In this document: in pieces, positions 1-8,762 of the stretch | How the letters are laid out: each line of letters opens with the position of its first letter | Numbering within the stretch: the stretch's first letter is position 1 | Assembly: GCF_009729075.1 (NCBI RefSeq) | Contig: NZ_VTGY01000025.1 | Location: forward strand, 186,001-250,000 | Length of the DNA stretch: 64,000 nucleotides | Direction of reading: 5' to 3' | DNA from: Mycolicibacterium sp. CBMA 226 | GTDB taxonomy: Bacteria > Actinomycetota > Actinomycetes > Mycobacteriales > Mycobacteriaceae | The notes under the pieces: generated by a model | Seen by the model: only the letters and a program-made list of their open reading frames with translations | Database searches by the model: none | Told to the model about the DNA's origin: nothing | Translations under genes and position numbers: made by a program

Positions 1-1
1 C

Positions 2-208
2 ATCCCGGCGTTCATCGGCGACGACTCGCTGCTGACGTCCATCAAGCGTGTCATCACCGCCAAGCTGACGGTGTGCCACATCCAGGTGCAATCACTGCAG
101 TTGCCCGGTATCGACCGTCGCGATCTGGCCGCCCGCTGCCAGGCTGCGGTGCACCAAGTCGGTCCGCTGCCTGTCGCCGCTGTTCACGGGCACGCGCTGG
201 CCGCCTGA
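2..208 (+). CDS. C-terminal end of an acyltransferase-like protein (partial)
   Basis: An open frame enters from the left edge and ends in TGA at 206-208, giving 68 residues. No catalytic motif lies in this tail, so the sequence itself does not identify the family. By position, immediately before an IscS-like desulfurase and mnmA, it matches the M. tuberculosis neighbour Rv3026c, a PlsC-like lysophospholipid acyltransferase. The assignment is therefore from gene order, not from domains. The start lies outside the window. Confidence 0.5.
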   Translation: MPAFIGDDSLLTSIKRVITAKLTVCHIQVQSLQLPGIDRRDLAARCQAAVHQVGPLPVAAVHGHALAA

Positions 209-226
209 CCGGTTTGGCCTGGCCGG

Positions 227-232
227 TATCCT
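227..232 (+). promoter_or_regulatory. Candidate -10 element of the iscS-mnmA operon
   Basis: TATCCT lies 9 nt before the ATG at 242, which would give a transcript with almost no leader, common in mycobacteria. No convincing -35 is visible. This is inferred from sequence only. Confidence 0.3.
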
Positions 233-241
233 GGACAGGCC

Positions 242-1429
242 ATGAGCCCCGTATACCTGGACCACGCCGCCACGACCCCGATGCAGCCCGCTGCCATCGA
301 GGCGATGACTGCGGTCCTGGCGGCCGGCGGTAACGCGTCGTCGCTGCACACGTCGGGGCGGGTCGCGCGGCGCCGGATGGAGGAGGCCCGCGAGTCCCTG
401 GCCCAGCAGCTGGGCGCCCGGCCCTCCGAGGTGATCTTCACCGCCGGCGGCACCGAGAGTGACAACCTCGCGGTCAAGGGCATCTTCTGGGCGCGCCGCG
501 ACAGCTGCCCGGGACGCCGCCGGATCGTGACGTCACCGATCGAGCACCATGCGGTGCTCGACGCCGTCGAGTGGCTCGTCGAACACGAGGGCGCGGAGGT
601 CACTTGGCTGCCCGTGGACGCCACCGGCGCCACCTCCGCCGAAGCCTTGCGCGAGATTCTCGAATGTCATGACGATGTCGCGCTGGTGAGCGTGATGTGG
701 GCGAACAACGAGGTCGGCACCGTTCAGCCTGTCGCCGAATTGGCTGCCGTCGCAGCCGAATTCGGCGTACCTATGCACAGTGACGCAATCCAGGCGGTCG
801 GCGCCGTGGCGGTCGGCTTCGCTACGAGCGGGCTGTCTGCCATGAGCGTGGCGGGGCACAAGTTCGGTGGTCCCACCGGGGTCGGTGCGTTGCTGCTGCG
901 CCGCGACGTCGCGTGCGTACCGCTGCTGCACGGCGGCGGCCAGGAACGTGACGTGCGTTCGGGCACACCGGATGTCGCCGGAGTGGTGGCCATGGCTGCC
1001 GCGGCGCGCGTCGCGGTGGAGGGCCTCGACGCGTACCGGACCCGGATCGGCGCCCTGCGCGACCGTCTGGTCGACGGTGTGCTCTCCGGTATCGACGACG
1101 TCGTGCTCAACGGCGGCACGGGCGAGAACCGGCTTCCGGGCAACGCACACTTCACTTTTCGCGGCTGCGAGGGCGATGCCCTGCTGATGCTGCTGGATGC
1201 CAAGGGCGTCGAATGTTCGACGGGCTCGGCCTGCACGGCGGGTGTCGCGCAGCCGTCACACGTCCTGATCGCGATGGGCGCCGATCCGGCGAGCGCCCGC
1301 GGATCACTCCGATTTTCGTTGGGGCACACCAGTTCTGATGCCGACATCGATGCCGCGCTGGCCGTGTTGCCGGCCGCCGTCGAGCGGGCGCGTCAGGCCG
1401 CACTGGCCAGTGCCGGGTTGGGAAGGTAG
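242..1429 (+). CDS. iscS: Cysteine desulfurase, IscS/NifS type
   Basis: 395-residue PLP-dependent class V aminotransferase-fold enzyme that takes sulfur from cysteine as an enzyme persulfide for tRNA thiolation and Fe-S clusters. The N-terminus has the typical YLDHAATTP; NNEVGTVQP lies near residue 152; the PLP lysine is K207 in SVAGHKFGG; the sulfur-carrying cysteine is about C331 in STGSACTAG. Length is normal for the family. Only 2 nt separate it from mnmA, so the two are surely co-transcribed and this enzyme is the likely sulfur donor for MnmA. It matches the M. tuberculosis iscS position (Rv3025c). Confidence 0.93.
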   Translation: MSPVYLDHAATTPMQPAAIEAMTAVLAAGGNASSLHTSGRVARRRMEEARESLAQQLGARPSEVIFTAGGTESDNLAVKGIFWARRDSCPGRRRIVTSPIEHHAVLDAVEWLVEHEGAEVTWLPVDATGATSAEALREILECHDDVALVSVMWANNEVGTVQPVAELAAVAAEFGVPMHSDAIQAVGAVAVGFATSGLSAMSVAGHKFGGPTGVGALLLRRDVACVPLLHGGGQERDVRSGTPDVAGVVAMAAAARVAVEGLDAYRTRIGALRDRLVDGVLSGIDDVVLNGGTGENRLPGNAHFTFRGCEGDALLMLLDAKGVECSTGSACTAGVAQPSHVLIAMGADPASARGSLRFSLGHTSSDADIDAALAVLPAAVERARQAALASAGLGR

Positions 1430-1431
1430 TC

Positions 1432-2499
1432 ATGCGGGTTCTGGTAGCGATGAGCGGGGGAGTGGACTCCTCGGTGGCCGCGGCGCGCATGGTCGACGCC
1501 GGCCATGACGTGGTGGGCGTGCACCTGGCGCTGTCCACCGCGCCCGGCACTCTGCGCACCGGGTCGCGTGGTTGCTGCTCGAAGGAGGACGCCGGAGACG
1601 CCCGCCGGGTCGCGGACATCCTCGAAATCCCCTTCTACGTCTGGGATTTCGCGGACCGCTTCAAGGAGGACGTCATCGACGACTTCGTCGAGTCGTATGC
1701 CCGCGGCGAGACGCCCAACCCGTGCGTGCGCTGCAACGAGAAGATCAAATTCTCGGCGCTGTCGGCGCGCGCGCTGGCACTCGGCTTCGACGCCGTGGCG
1801 ACGGGGCACTACGCGCGGCTGGAGGACGGCCGGCTCCGTCGTGCGGTCGACGCCGACAAGGATCAGTCGTACGTGCTCGGTGTGCTGACGGCCGAACAAC
1901 TCAGCCACGCGCTGTTTCCGATCGGCGACACCCCCAAGCCGCAGATCCGGCAGGAAGCTGCCGAGCGCGGACTGGCGGTGGCGGACAAGCCGGACAGCCA
2001 CGACATCTGCTTCATCCCGTCAGGTGACACCCGGGCCTTCCTCGGCGCACGCATCGGCATCCGGCCGGGCGCTGTCGTCGATGCCGGTGGCACGAAGCTC
2101 GCCGAACACGACGGCGTGCACGGGTTCACCATCGGGCAGCGCAAGGGCCTGGGCATCGCCGGTCCGGGACCCGACGGCCTGCCGCGCTACGTCACGGGCA
2201 TCGACGCCGAGACCGGGACCGTGCATGTCGGTGGCGCGGAGGACCTCGAGATCCACGCGCTGACGGGCGAGCGTCCGGTGTTCACCTCCGGCGTCGCGCC
2301 CGAGGGTCCGGTCGAATGCCTGATCCAGGTGCGGGCGCACGGCGGCCTGGCCGACGCCGTCGCCGAGTTCCGGGACGGGGTGCTCGACGTGCAGCTCCGT
2401 ACCCCGCTGCGCGGCGTCGCCCCAGGTCAGACCATGGTGCTGTACCGCCGCGATCCTGACGGCGACGAAGTCATCGGCAGCGCCACGATCTCGCGCTGA
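1432..2499 (+). CDS. mnmA: tRNA-specific 2-thiouridylase MnmA
   Basis: 355 residues. Adenylates and thiolates U34 of Lys, Glu and Gln tRNAs in the cytoplasm, using persulfide sulfur passed from a cysteine desulfurase. The PP-loop ATP site is AMSGGVDSSVAA near the N-terminus. The two catalytic cysteines are visible: C98 in NPCVRCN and C193 in SHDICFIPSGD. The C-terminal barrel region is complete. It sits 2 nt after the cysteine desulfurase gene, a functional pair. Corresponds to trmU (Rv3024c) of M. tuberculosis. Confidence 0.95.
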   Translation: MRVLVAMSGGVDSSVAAARMVDAGHDVVGVHLALSTAPGTLRTGSRGCCSKEDAGDARRVADILEIPFYVWDFADRFKEDVIDDFVESYARGETPNPCVRCNEKIKFSALSARALALGFDAVATGHYARLEDGRLRRAVDADKDQSYVLGVLTAEQLSHALFPIGDTPKPQIRQEAAERGLAVADKPDSHDICFIPSGDTRAFLGARIGIRPGAVVDAGGTKLAEHDGVHGFTIGQRKGLGIAGPGPDGLPRYVTGIDAETGTVHVGGAEDLEIHALTGERPVFTSGVAPEGPVECLIQVRAHGGLADAVAEFRDGVLDVQLRTPLRGVAPGQTMVLYRRDPDGDEVIGSATISR

Positions 2500-2511
2500 T
2501 CTCCTTTAAAA

Positions 2512-2527
2512 GCAACCAAAAGGTTGC
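2512..2527 (+). other. Small hairpin after mnmA
   Basis: GCAACC and GGTTGC flank an AAAA loop, giving a 6-bp hairpin 12 nt past the mnmA stop. There is no U-tract. It covers the only upstream TTG that could start the next open frame, which argues against that TTG being a natural start. Confidence 0.4.
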
Positions 2528-4020
2528 GCTTGGGGCACGGTCGTCGTAACTGGGATCACGACCTGGGGCCCGATCACGCGCACCTGCTCCGCGTCGAATC
2601 CGCTGCGGCCCAGGACATCACACCGCAACCGGGCCTGGCGCTGAACGAGGCCACCGTCGACGTCAGCGCCGACGGCAGCTTCGCCGTCGCATCGTGGGAG
2701 GTACCCGCTCCGGGCGCCGCGCTGCGCAGTGTCCTGGTCCGCATCGACATCGCCACGGGGGAGCGCGTGGTGATCGCCGACGATCCGGTCGCCGACCTGG
2801 GGAGCCCGGCGATATCGCCCGACGGCAACGCCGTCGCGTTCCTGCGGGAGACACACTCGACGCCGGAGCAAGCTCCGCGGATCACCTTGTGCAGTCAGGT
2901 CTTCGGCGCCGAGCGGGTCGAGCTCACCGCCAACTGGGATCGCTGGCCGACGTCGGTGACCTGGTCGCGCGACGGATCGACCCTGCTGGTGACCGCCGAC
3001 GACGATGGCCGGGCGCCGATCTTCGCCGTCGACCCGTCGAGCGGAGCGGTCACCCAGGTGACCCACGACGACTTCGCGTACGGCGACGTACGACCCGTCG
3101 CCGGCGGCGCGCTCTATGCCCTGCGCAGCAGCTACCTGACCCCGCCGCACCCCGTCCGGGTCGACGTCGACGGCTCCGTCGCCGTGCTGCCGTGCGTCGA
3201 ATTTCCGGAATTGCCAGGCGAATTGGTCGAGGTGACGACGACCGCCGACGACGGCTCGCGCGTTCGTTCCTGGCTCACGCTGCCGGCCGGCGACACTCCC
3301 GCGCCGCTGCTGCTGTGGGTGCACGGCGGACCGCTGGGCAGCTGGAACACCTGGCACTGGCGGTGGAACCCCTGGCTGCTCACCGCGCTCGGCTATGCGG
3401 TCTTGATGCCGGACCCGGCGCTGTCGACCGGATACGGCCAGGATTTCATCCAACGTGGCTGGGGGGCTTGGGGTTTCGCGCCGTTCACGGATCTGATGGC
3501 GGCTGTCGACGCGGCGTGCGGTCACCCGCGTGTCGACGCCGGCCGGATCGCCGCGATGGGCGGCTCGTTCGGCGGCTACATGGCCAACTGGATCGCCGGA
3601 CACACGGATCGGTTCGCCGCGATAGTCACCCATGCCAGCCTGTGGGCGCTCGACCAGTTCGGGCCGACGACCGACGGCGCCTACTGGTGGGCCCGCGAGA
3701 TGACACCCGAGATGGCCGAACGCAATTCGCCGCACCTGCACGTCGAGAACATCAGGACCCCGATGCTGGTGATCCACGGCGACAAGGACTATCGCGTGCC
3801 GATCGGTGAAGGCCTGCGGTTGTGGAACGACCTCCTCACCCGGTCCGGGCTGCCGGCCGACGAAAACGGCGGCAGCGCACACCGCTACCTCTACTACCCG
3901 TCCGAAGGACACTGGATCGCCGGGCCGCAGCACGCCAAGATCTGGTACCAGGTGGTGACGGCGTTCCTGTCCGAGCACGTGCGCAAAGAACACATCGACC
4001 TGCCGGAGACCCTCGGTTAG
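2524..4020 (+). pseudogene. S9 family (prolyl oligopeptidase-like) peptidase, N-terminally truncated
   Basis: The open frame of 498 codons begins at a TTG buried in a hairpin with no Shine-Dalgarno. The C-terminal alpha/beta-hydrolase domain is intact: Ser348 in GGSFGGYMANW, Asp422 in HGDKDYRVP and His463 in SEGHWIAG form the triad. Before it lie only about 260 residues of beta-propeller, while S9C acyl-aminoacyl peptidases usually have 350 or more, and the frame opens in the middle of a propeller strand (NWDHDLGPD). I infer loss of about 100-180 N-terminal residues, so it is probably a decayed gene. The next usable GTG (2767) would shorten it further. It sits exactly where the gene order departs from M. 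tuberculosis. It could still be a short expressed hydrolase. Confidence 0.6.
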
Positions 4021-4023
4021 GTT
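4018..4023 (+). promoter_or_regulatory. Candidate -10, leaderless start of the saccharopine dehydrogenase-like gene
   Basis: TAGGTT fits the mycobacterial TANNNT -10 and lies 6 nt before ATG 4030, so transcription would begin at or next to the start codon. It overlaps the stop codon of the upstream open frame. Confidence 0.4.
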
Positions 4024-4029
4024 GGCACC

Positions 4030-5289
4030 ATGACCGCACCGCAGCGCGAATTCGACATCGTTCTCTATGGCGCCACCGGCTTCGTCGGGAAGCTCACCGC
4101 CCAGTACCTGGCCCAGCACGGCGGGACGGGGCGGATCGCGCTGGCCGGCCGGTCGATGGACAAACTGGTCGCGGTCCGGGACTCGCTCGGCGCAGCCGGG
4201 CAGGGCTGGGGGCTGATACAGGCCGACGCGTCGTCGCAGCACAGCCTCGACGCCATGGCGGAGCGGACGCAGGTGGTCGTCACCACGGTCGGGCCATACC
4301 TCAAATACGGTCTGCCGCTGGTGGCGGCGTGCGCTGCGGCGGGCACCGACTATGCCGACCTCACCGGTGAGAGCCTGTTCATCCGGGAGAGCATCGACCT
4401 GTTCCACAAGCAGGCCGCCGACACCGGTGCCCGCATCGTGCACTCGTGCGGATTCGATTCCATCCCTTCGGATCTCACCGTCTACGCGCTGTACAAGGCG
4501 GCTCAGGCGGACGGCGCCGGCGAACTCACCGACACCGACTACGTGCTCCGCGGATTCTCCGGCGGGGTGTCCGGCGGCACCGTCGCTTCGATGCTCGAGC
4601 TGTTCACGCGGACATCCGCTGACGAAGAACTGCGCCGGACGATGCTGGACCCGTACACGCTGACCACCGACCGTGCCGCCGAGCCGGAAGTGGGCCACCA
4701 GTCCGACACCCCGTGGCGCCGCGGCCGGGACATCGCCCCGGAACTCGCCGGGACCTGGACCGGCGCCTTCGTCATGGCGGTGGCCAACACCCGCATCGTG
4801 CGGCGCAGCAATGCACTGCTCGACTGGGAGTACGGCCGCCGGTTGCGATACTCGGAGCACATGAGCCTGGGCTCGTCGCCCATCGCACCCGTGGCCGCGG
4901 CGCTGGGCACCGCGGCCAACGCGGCCGTCATGAGCCTCGGCAGCCGCTTCTTCAACAAGTTGCCGCGCGGCCTCGTCGACCGCGTCGTGCCGAAGCCTGG
5001 GACGGGGCCAAGCGAGCAGGCCCGGGACAAGGGGTACTACCGCGTCGAGACGTACACCCGCACCACCAGCGGCGCCCGGTACCGCTCGGTCATGGCGCAG
5101 CAGGGCGACCCGGGCTACAAGGCCACCGCGGTGCTGCTGGGGGAGAGCGGGCTCGCGCTGGCGCTCGACCGCGACCGGCTGTCGGATTTGCGCGGCGTGC
5201 TCACCCCGGCCGCCGCGATGGGCGACGTGCTGATGACCCGGCTGCCGGCCGCCGGCGTCACGTTCGAAACCGAGTCATTGGGGCGCTGA
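4030..5289 (+). CDS. Saccharopine dehydrogenase-like / trans-acting enoyl reductase family protein
   Basis: 419 residues with an N-terminal Rossmann NAD(P) site (IVLYGATGFVGKLTAQYL) and the long C-terminal domain of the mycobacterial saccharopine dehydrogenase-like family. The length and its place just before valS match Rv2449c of M. tuberculosis. The related Rv2953 is a trans-acting enoyl reductase in phthiocerol/phenolphthiocerol lipid synthesis; true lysine-pathway activity is not expected. The substrate of this copy cannot be read from sequence. ATG 4030 has a good leaderless -10 and no Shine-Dalgarno. A strong hairpin follows. Confidence 0.8.
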   Translation: MTAPQREFDIVLYGATGFVGKLTAQYLAQHGGTGRIALAGRSMDKLVAVRDSLGAAGQGWGLIQADASSQHSLDAMAERTQVVVTTVGPYLKYGLPLVAACAAAGTDYADLTGESLFIRESIDLFHKQAADTGARIVHSCGFDSIPSDLTVYALYKAAQADGAGELTDTDYVLRGFSGGVSGGTVASMLELFTRTSADEELRRTMLDPYTLTTDRAAEPEVGHQSDTPWRRGRDIAPELAGTWTGAFVMAVANTRIVRRSNALLDWEYGRRLRYSEHMSLGSSPIAPVAAALGTAANAAVMSLGSRFFNKLPRGLVDRVVPKPGTGPSEQARDKGYYRVETYTRTTSGARYRSVMAQQGDPGYKATAVLLGESGLALALDRDRLSDLRGVLTPAAAMGDVLMTRLPAAGVTFETESLGR

Positions 5290-5317
5290 TTCGCGCAGCC
5301 GGCGCGGAAGTGCTGTG

Positions 5318-5352
5318 CCTCGCCGCCGACGCGGCTAGTGTCGGCGGCGAGG
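5318..5352 (+). terminator. Hairpin terminator after the saccharopine dehydrogenase-like gene
   Basis: CCTCGCCGCCGAC (5318-5330) pairs perfectly with GTCGGCGGCGAGG (5340-5352) around a 9-nt loop and is followed by TTT. It is a GC-rich 13-bp stem with a minimal T-tract, typical of actinobacterial terminators. Confidence 0.6.
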
Positions 5353-5388
5353 TTTCACACACATCCCGGGGACATGAGGTGGAAAGCC

Positions 5389-6015
5389 ATGGCTGGTCTT
5401 GACGAACTGCTCAATCAGATTCCGACACAAGAGATTGCGGCCAAACTAGGTGCTGATGAAGGCGAGGTGAACAGCGCCGTACAACAACTTGTGCCAGTGC
5501 TGGTAGGTGGTTTGCAGCACAACGCGCAGAACCCCGATTCCGCGGCCGGTATCGAGAATGACGCGGCTGACCACGCGGCGAGCGGGCTGCTCGACGGCGG
5601 CGTCACGGTCGACCAGGTGAACCAGGACCAGGGCGCCGACGCCATCGCGAAGATCTTCGGCGGTAACGACAGCGGTCAGGTCGCGTCCGCGTTGGCCGGC
5701 GGCGGTGCGGGCAACAGTGAACTGATCCAGAAGCTGCTGCCGATCCTGGCGCCCATCGTGCTGGCCTACATCGGCAAGCAGCTCACCGGCGGTGGCGGCG
5801 GGGCGTCGACGCCCGCGGCGTCGGGCGGCGGTCTCGGCGATGTGCTGGGAAACATCCTCGGCGGTGCGCTGGGCAACAGCGGCGGCGGTAGCGGCAACTC
5901 GGGTGACAACCCGCTGGGCAGCATCCTCGGGAGCGTCCTTGGTGGCGGTGGCAACCAGGGCGCCGGCGGCGTCCTCGGCGGTGTTCTCGGTGGGCTGTTC
6001 GGCAACCGCAAGTAG
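5389..6015 (+). CDS. DUF937 family protein
   Basis: 208 residues from ATG 5389, chosen because GAGG at 5376-5379 gives a ribosome site; the frame is open further upstream. The N-terminal half has the DUF937 pattern (GLDELLNQIPTQEIAAKLG, then VNQDQGADAIAKIFGG). The C-terminal third is a low-complexity Gly/Asn/Ser run with repeated LGxxLGG units and ends in LFGNRK. No signal peptide or clear membrane segment is visible. Function is unknown; in other bacteria DUF937 proteins are small, repeat-like and sometimes called YidB-like. Transcription probably ends at the hairpin just after the gene. Confidence 0.75.
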   Translation: MAGLDELLNQIPTQEIAAKLGADEGEVNSAVQQLVPVLVGGLQHNAQNPDSAAGIENDAADHAASGLLDGGVTVDQVNQDQGADAIAKIFGGNDSGQVASALAGGGAGNSELIQKLLPILAPIVLAYIGKQLTGGGGGASTPAASGGGLGDVLGNILGGALGNSGGGSGNSGDNPLGSILGSVLGGGGNQGAGGVLGGVLGGLFGNRK

Positions 6016-6019
6016 TTCT

Positions 6020-6071
6020 CACGAGCGGCCGTAAATGTGCCGCTTGTCGGGCGCATTTACGTCCGCTCGTG
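6020..6071. repeat. Long imperfect inverted repeat between the DUF937 gene and valS
   Basis: A 22-nt arm at 6020-6041 (beginning CACGAGCGGCCG) pairs with 6050-6071 (ending CCGCTCGTG), 20 of 22 positions matching, loop 8 nt. There is no T-tract. It may act as a terminator for the upstream gene, or be a copy of a dispersed palindromic repeat. The valS -10 lies only 9 nt beyond it. Confidence 0.7.
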
Positions 6072-6080
6072 GCGCTTACC

Positions 6081-6086
6081 TAGAAT
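6081..6086 (+). promoter_or_regulatory. valS -10 element, leaderless start
   Basis: TAGAAT (5 of 6 to TATAAT) ends 6 nt before the GTG at 6093, so the start of transcription would fall on the start codon. No Shine-Dalgarno is present, which agrees with leaderless translation. The -35 region would lie in the right arm of the inverted repeat 6020-6071. Confidence 0.55.
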
Positions 6087-6092
6087 TGGCCG

Positions 6093-8762
6093 GTGACTGC
6101 CAGCAATACGCCTGATCCCGCGACCGTGAATGCGGCCGATTCCCTGCCCAAAACGTGGGATCCGAGCGCGGTAGAAGCTGACATGTATCAGGGCTGGGTC
6201 GACGCCGGCTACTTCACTGCCGACCCGGCCAGCGACAAGCCCGCGTACTCCATCGTGCTGCCGCCGCCCAACGTCACGGGCAGCCTGCACATGGGCCACG
6301 CGCTCGATCACACCCTGATGGATGCGCTGACCCGGCGGAAGCGCATGCAGGGTTACGAGGTGCTGTGGCTGCCCGGCATGGACCACGCCGGTATCGCCAC
6401 CCAGACCCTGGTCGAGAAGCAGCTCGCCGCCGAGGGCAAGACCAAGGAAGACTTCGGCCGCGAGGGCTTCGTGGAGAAGGTCCGGGAGTGGAAGCGCGAG
6501 TCCGGCGGCACCATCGGCGGCCAGATGCGCCGCCTCGGTGACGGCGTCGACTGGAGCCGGGACCGCTTCACCATGGACGAGGGCCTGTCGCGCGCCGTCC
6601 GCACCATCTTCAAGCGGCTGTTCGACGCGGGCCTGATCTACCGGGCCGAGCGCCTGGTCAACTGGTCGCCGGTCCTCGAGACCGCCATCTCCGACCTCGA
6701 GGTCAAGTACGACGACGTCGAGGGCGAGCTGGTGTCGTTCCGGTACGGCTCCCTCGACGACGCGCAGCCACACATCGTCGTGGCCACCACGCGACTCGAG
6801 ACGATGCTCGGTGACACCGCGATCGCCGTGCATCCCGAGGACGAGCGCTACCGCGCGCTGGTCGGCAGCACGCTGCCGCACCCGTTCCTGGACCGCGACA
6901 TCATCATCGTGGCCGACGAGCACGTCGACCCCGAATTCGGCACCGGCGCAGTCAAAGTCACGCCCGCCCACGATCCGAACGACTTCGAGATCGGCCTGCG
7001 GCACAACCTGGCGATGCCGACCATCATGGACACCAAGGGCGCCATCGCCGGTACCGGAACCGAGTTCGACGGCATGGACCGCTTCGAAGCGCGCGTCAAG
7101 GTGCGCGAGAAGCTGGCCGCCGAGGGCCGGATCGTCGCCGAGAAGCGGCCGTACCTGCACAGCGTCGGGCACTCCGAGCGCAGCGGCGAGGCCATCGAGC
7201 CGCGGCTGTCCATGCAGTGGTGGGTCAAGGTGGAATCGCTGGCCAAGGCAGCGGGTGACGCAGTCCGTAACGGCGACACCGTGATTCACCCGACCAGCCT
7301 GGAACCCCGCTGGTTCGCGTGGGTCGACGACATGCACGACTGGTGCATCTCCCGGCAGCTGTGGTGGGGCCATCGCATCCCGATCTGGCACGGCCCGGAC
7401 GGCGAGACCGTGTGCGTCGGACCGGACGAGGAGCCGCCGGCCGGCTGGGAGCAGGACCCCGACGTGCTCGACACGTGGTTCTCGTCGGCGCTGTGGCCGT
7501 TCTCGACCATGGGCTGGCCGGAAAAGACCCCGGAGCTCGAGAAGTTCTATCCCACAACGGTTCTGGTCACCGGCTACGACATCCTGTTCTTCTGGGTGGC
7601 CCGGATGATGATGTTCGGCACCTTCGTGGCGGACGATCCCGTGCTGGGTGGGGCGAAGGTGCCTTTCGAGAACGTCTTCCTGCACGGTCTGATCCGGGAC
7701 CAGTTCGGGCAGAAGATGAGCAAGTCCAAGGGCAACGGCATCGACCCGCTGGACTGGGTCGAGATGTTCGGCGCCGACGCGCTGCGTTTCACCCTGGCCC
7801 GTGGCGCCAGCCCCGGCGGTGACCTGTCCATCGGTGAGGACCACGCCCGCGCGTCGCGCAACTTCGCGACCAAGCTGTTCAACGCGACGCGCTTCGCGAT
7901 GATGAACGGTGCGGCTCCGGCCGCGCTGCCCGATGCCGCCGAGCTCACCGACGCCGACCGCTGGATTCTGGGCCGGCTCGAAGAGGTCCGCGCCGAGGTC
8001 GACAACACGCTGGAGCGCTACGAGTTCAGCCGGGCCTGCGAGGCGCTGTACCACTTCGCGTGGGACGAATTCTGTGACTGGTACCTCGAGCTCGCGAAAG
8101 CTCAACTGTTCGAAGGCGGTTCGCGCGCCGAGCACACCAAGGCCGTGCTGGCCGCGGTGCTCGACGTGCTGCTCAAGCTGCTGCATCCCGTGATGCCGTT
8201 CGTCACCGAGGCGCTGTGGATGTCGCTGACCGGTGGCGAATCGGTGGTCATCGCCGAGTGGCCGCAGCCGTCCGGCGTCGCGCTCGATCAGGTTTCCGCC
8301 GGTCGCATCACCGACATGCAGAAGCTCATCACGGAGGTGCGCCGCTTCCGCAGCGACCAGGGCCTCAACGACCGGCAGAAGGTGCCGGCCCGGCTGGTGG
8401 GGATCAGCGAGGCCGACCTCGACGCGCAGGTCGCCGCGGTGACGTCCCTGGCCTGGCTGACCGAGCCCGGCGATGACTTCAACCCCTCTGCCGCGGTGGA
8501 GGTCCGGTTGTCGAAGGGCACCGTCGTGGTCGAGGTGGACACCTCGGGCACGGTCGACGTCGCGGCCGAACGCCGCCGGCTGGAGAAGGACCTGGCCGCC
8601 GCGCAGAAGGAACTCGCCCAGACCGCAGGCAAATTGGGCAACGAGGCGTTCCTCGCGAAGGCGCCCGAGGATGTGGTCGCCAAGATCCGGGCCCGCCAGC
8701 AGCTCGCCCAGGAAGAGGTCGACCGGATCAACACCCGGCTGGCCGGCCTCCCGTCCGCATGA
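6093..8762 (+). CDS. valS: Valyl-tRNA synthetase
   Basis: 889-residue class Ia synthetase charging tRNA-Val. The HIGH signature is HMGH in VTGSLHMGHALDH near residue 67, and KMSKS is in GQKMSKSKGNGIDP near residue 540. The CP1 editing domain, anticodon-binding domain and C-terminal coiled coil (AAERRRLEKDLAAAQKELAQ) are all present. GTG 6093 is the start, with a leaderless promoter. The stop overlaps the folC start by 4 nt (ATGA), so folC and the next gene are translationally coupled. Same order as Rv2448c-Rv2447c. Confidence 0.97.
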   Translation: MTASNTPDPATVNAADSLPKTWDPSAVEADMYQGWVDAGYFTADPASDKPAYSIVLPPPNVTGSLHMGHALDHTLMDALTRRKRMQGYEVLWLPGMDHAGIATQTLVEKQLAAEGKTKEDFGREGFVEKVREWKRESGGTIGGQMRRLGDGVDWSRDRFTMDEGLSRAVRTIFKRLFDAGLIYRAERLVNWSPVLETAISDLEVKYDDVEGELVSFRYGSLDDAQPHIVVATTRLETMLGDTAIAVHPEDERYRALVGSTLPHPFLDRDIIIVADEHVDPEFGTGAVKVTPAHDPNDFEIGLRHNLAMPTIMDTKGAIAGTGTEFDGMDRFEARVKVREKLAAEGRIVAEKRPYLHSVGHSERSGEAIEPRLSMQWWVKVESLAKAAGDAVRNGDTVIHPTSLEPRWFAWVDDMHDWCISRQLWWGHRIPIWHGPDGETVCVGPDEEPPAGWEQDPDVLDTWFSSALWPFSTMGWPEKTPELEKFYPTTVLVTGYDILFFWVARMMMFGTFVADDPVLGGAKVPFENVFLHGLIRDQFGQKMSKSKGNGIDPLDWVEMFGADALRFTLARGASPGGDLSIGEDHARASRNFATKLFNATRFAMMNGAAPAALPDAAELTDADRWILGRLEEVRAEVDNTLERYEFSRACEALYHFAWDEFCDWYLELAKAQLFEGGSRAEHTKAVLAAVLDVLLKLLHPVMPFVTEALWMSLTGGESVVIAEWPQPSGVALDQVSAGRITDMQKLITEVRRFRSDQGLNDRQKVPARLVGISEADLDAQVAAVTSLAWLTEPGDDFNPSAAVEVRLSKGTVVVEVDTSGTVDVAAERRRLEKDLAAAQKELAQTAGKLGNEAFLAKAPEDVVAKIRARQQLAQEEVDRINTRLAGLPSA

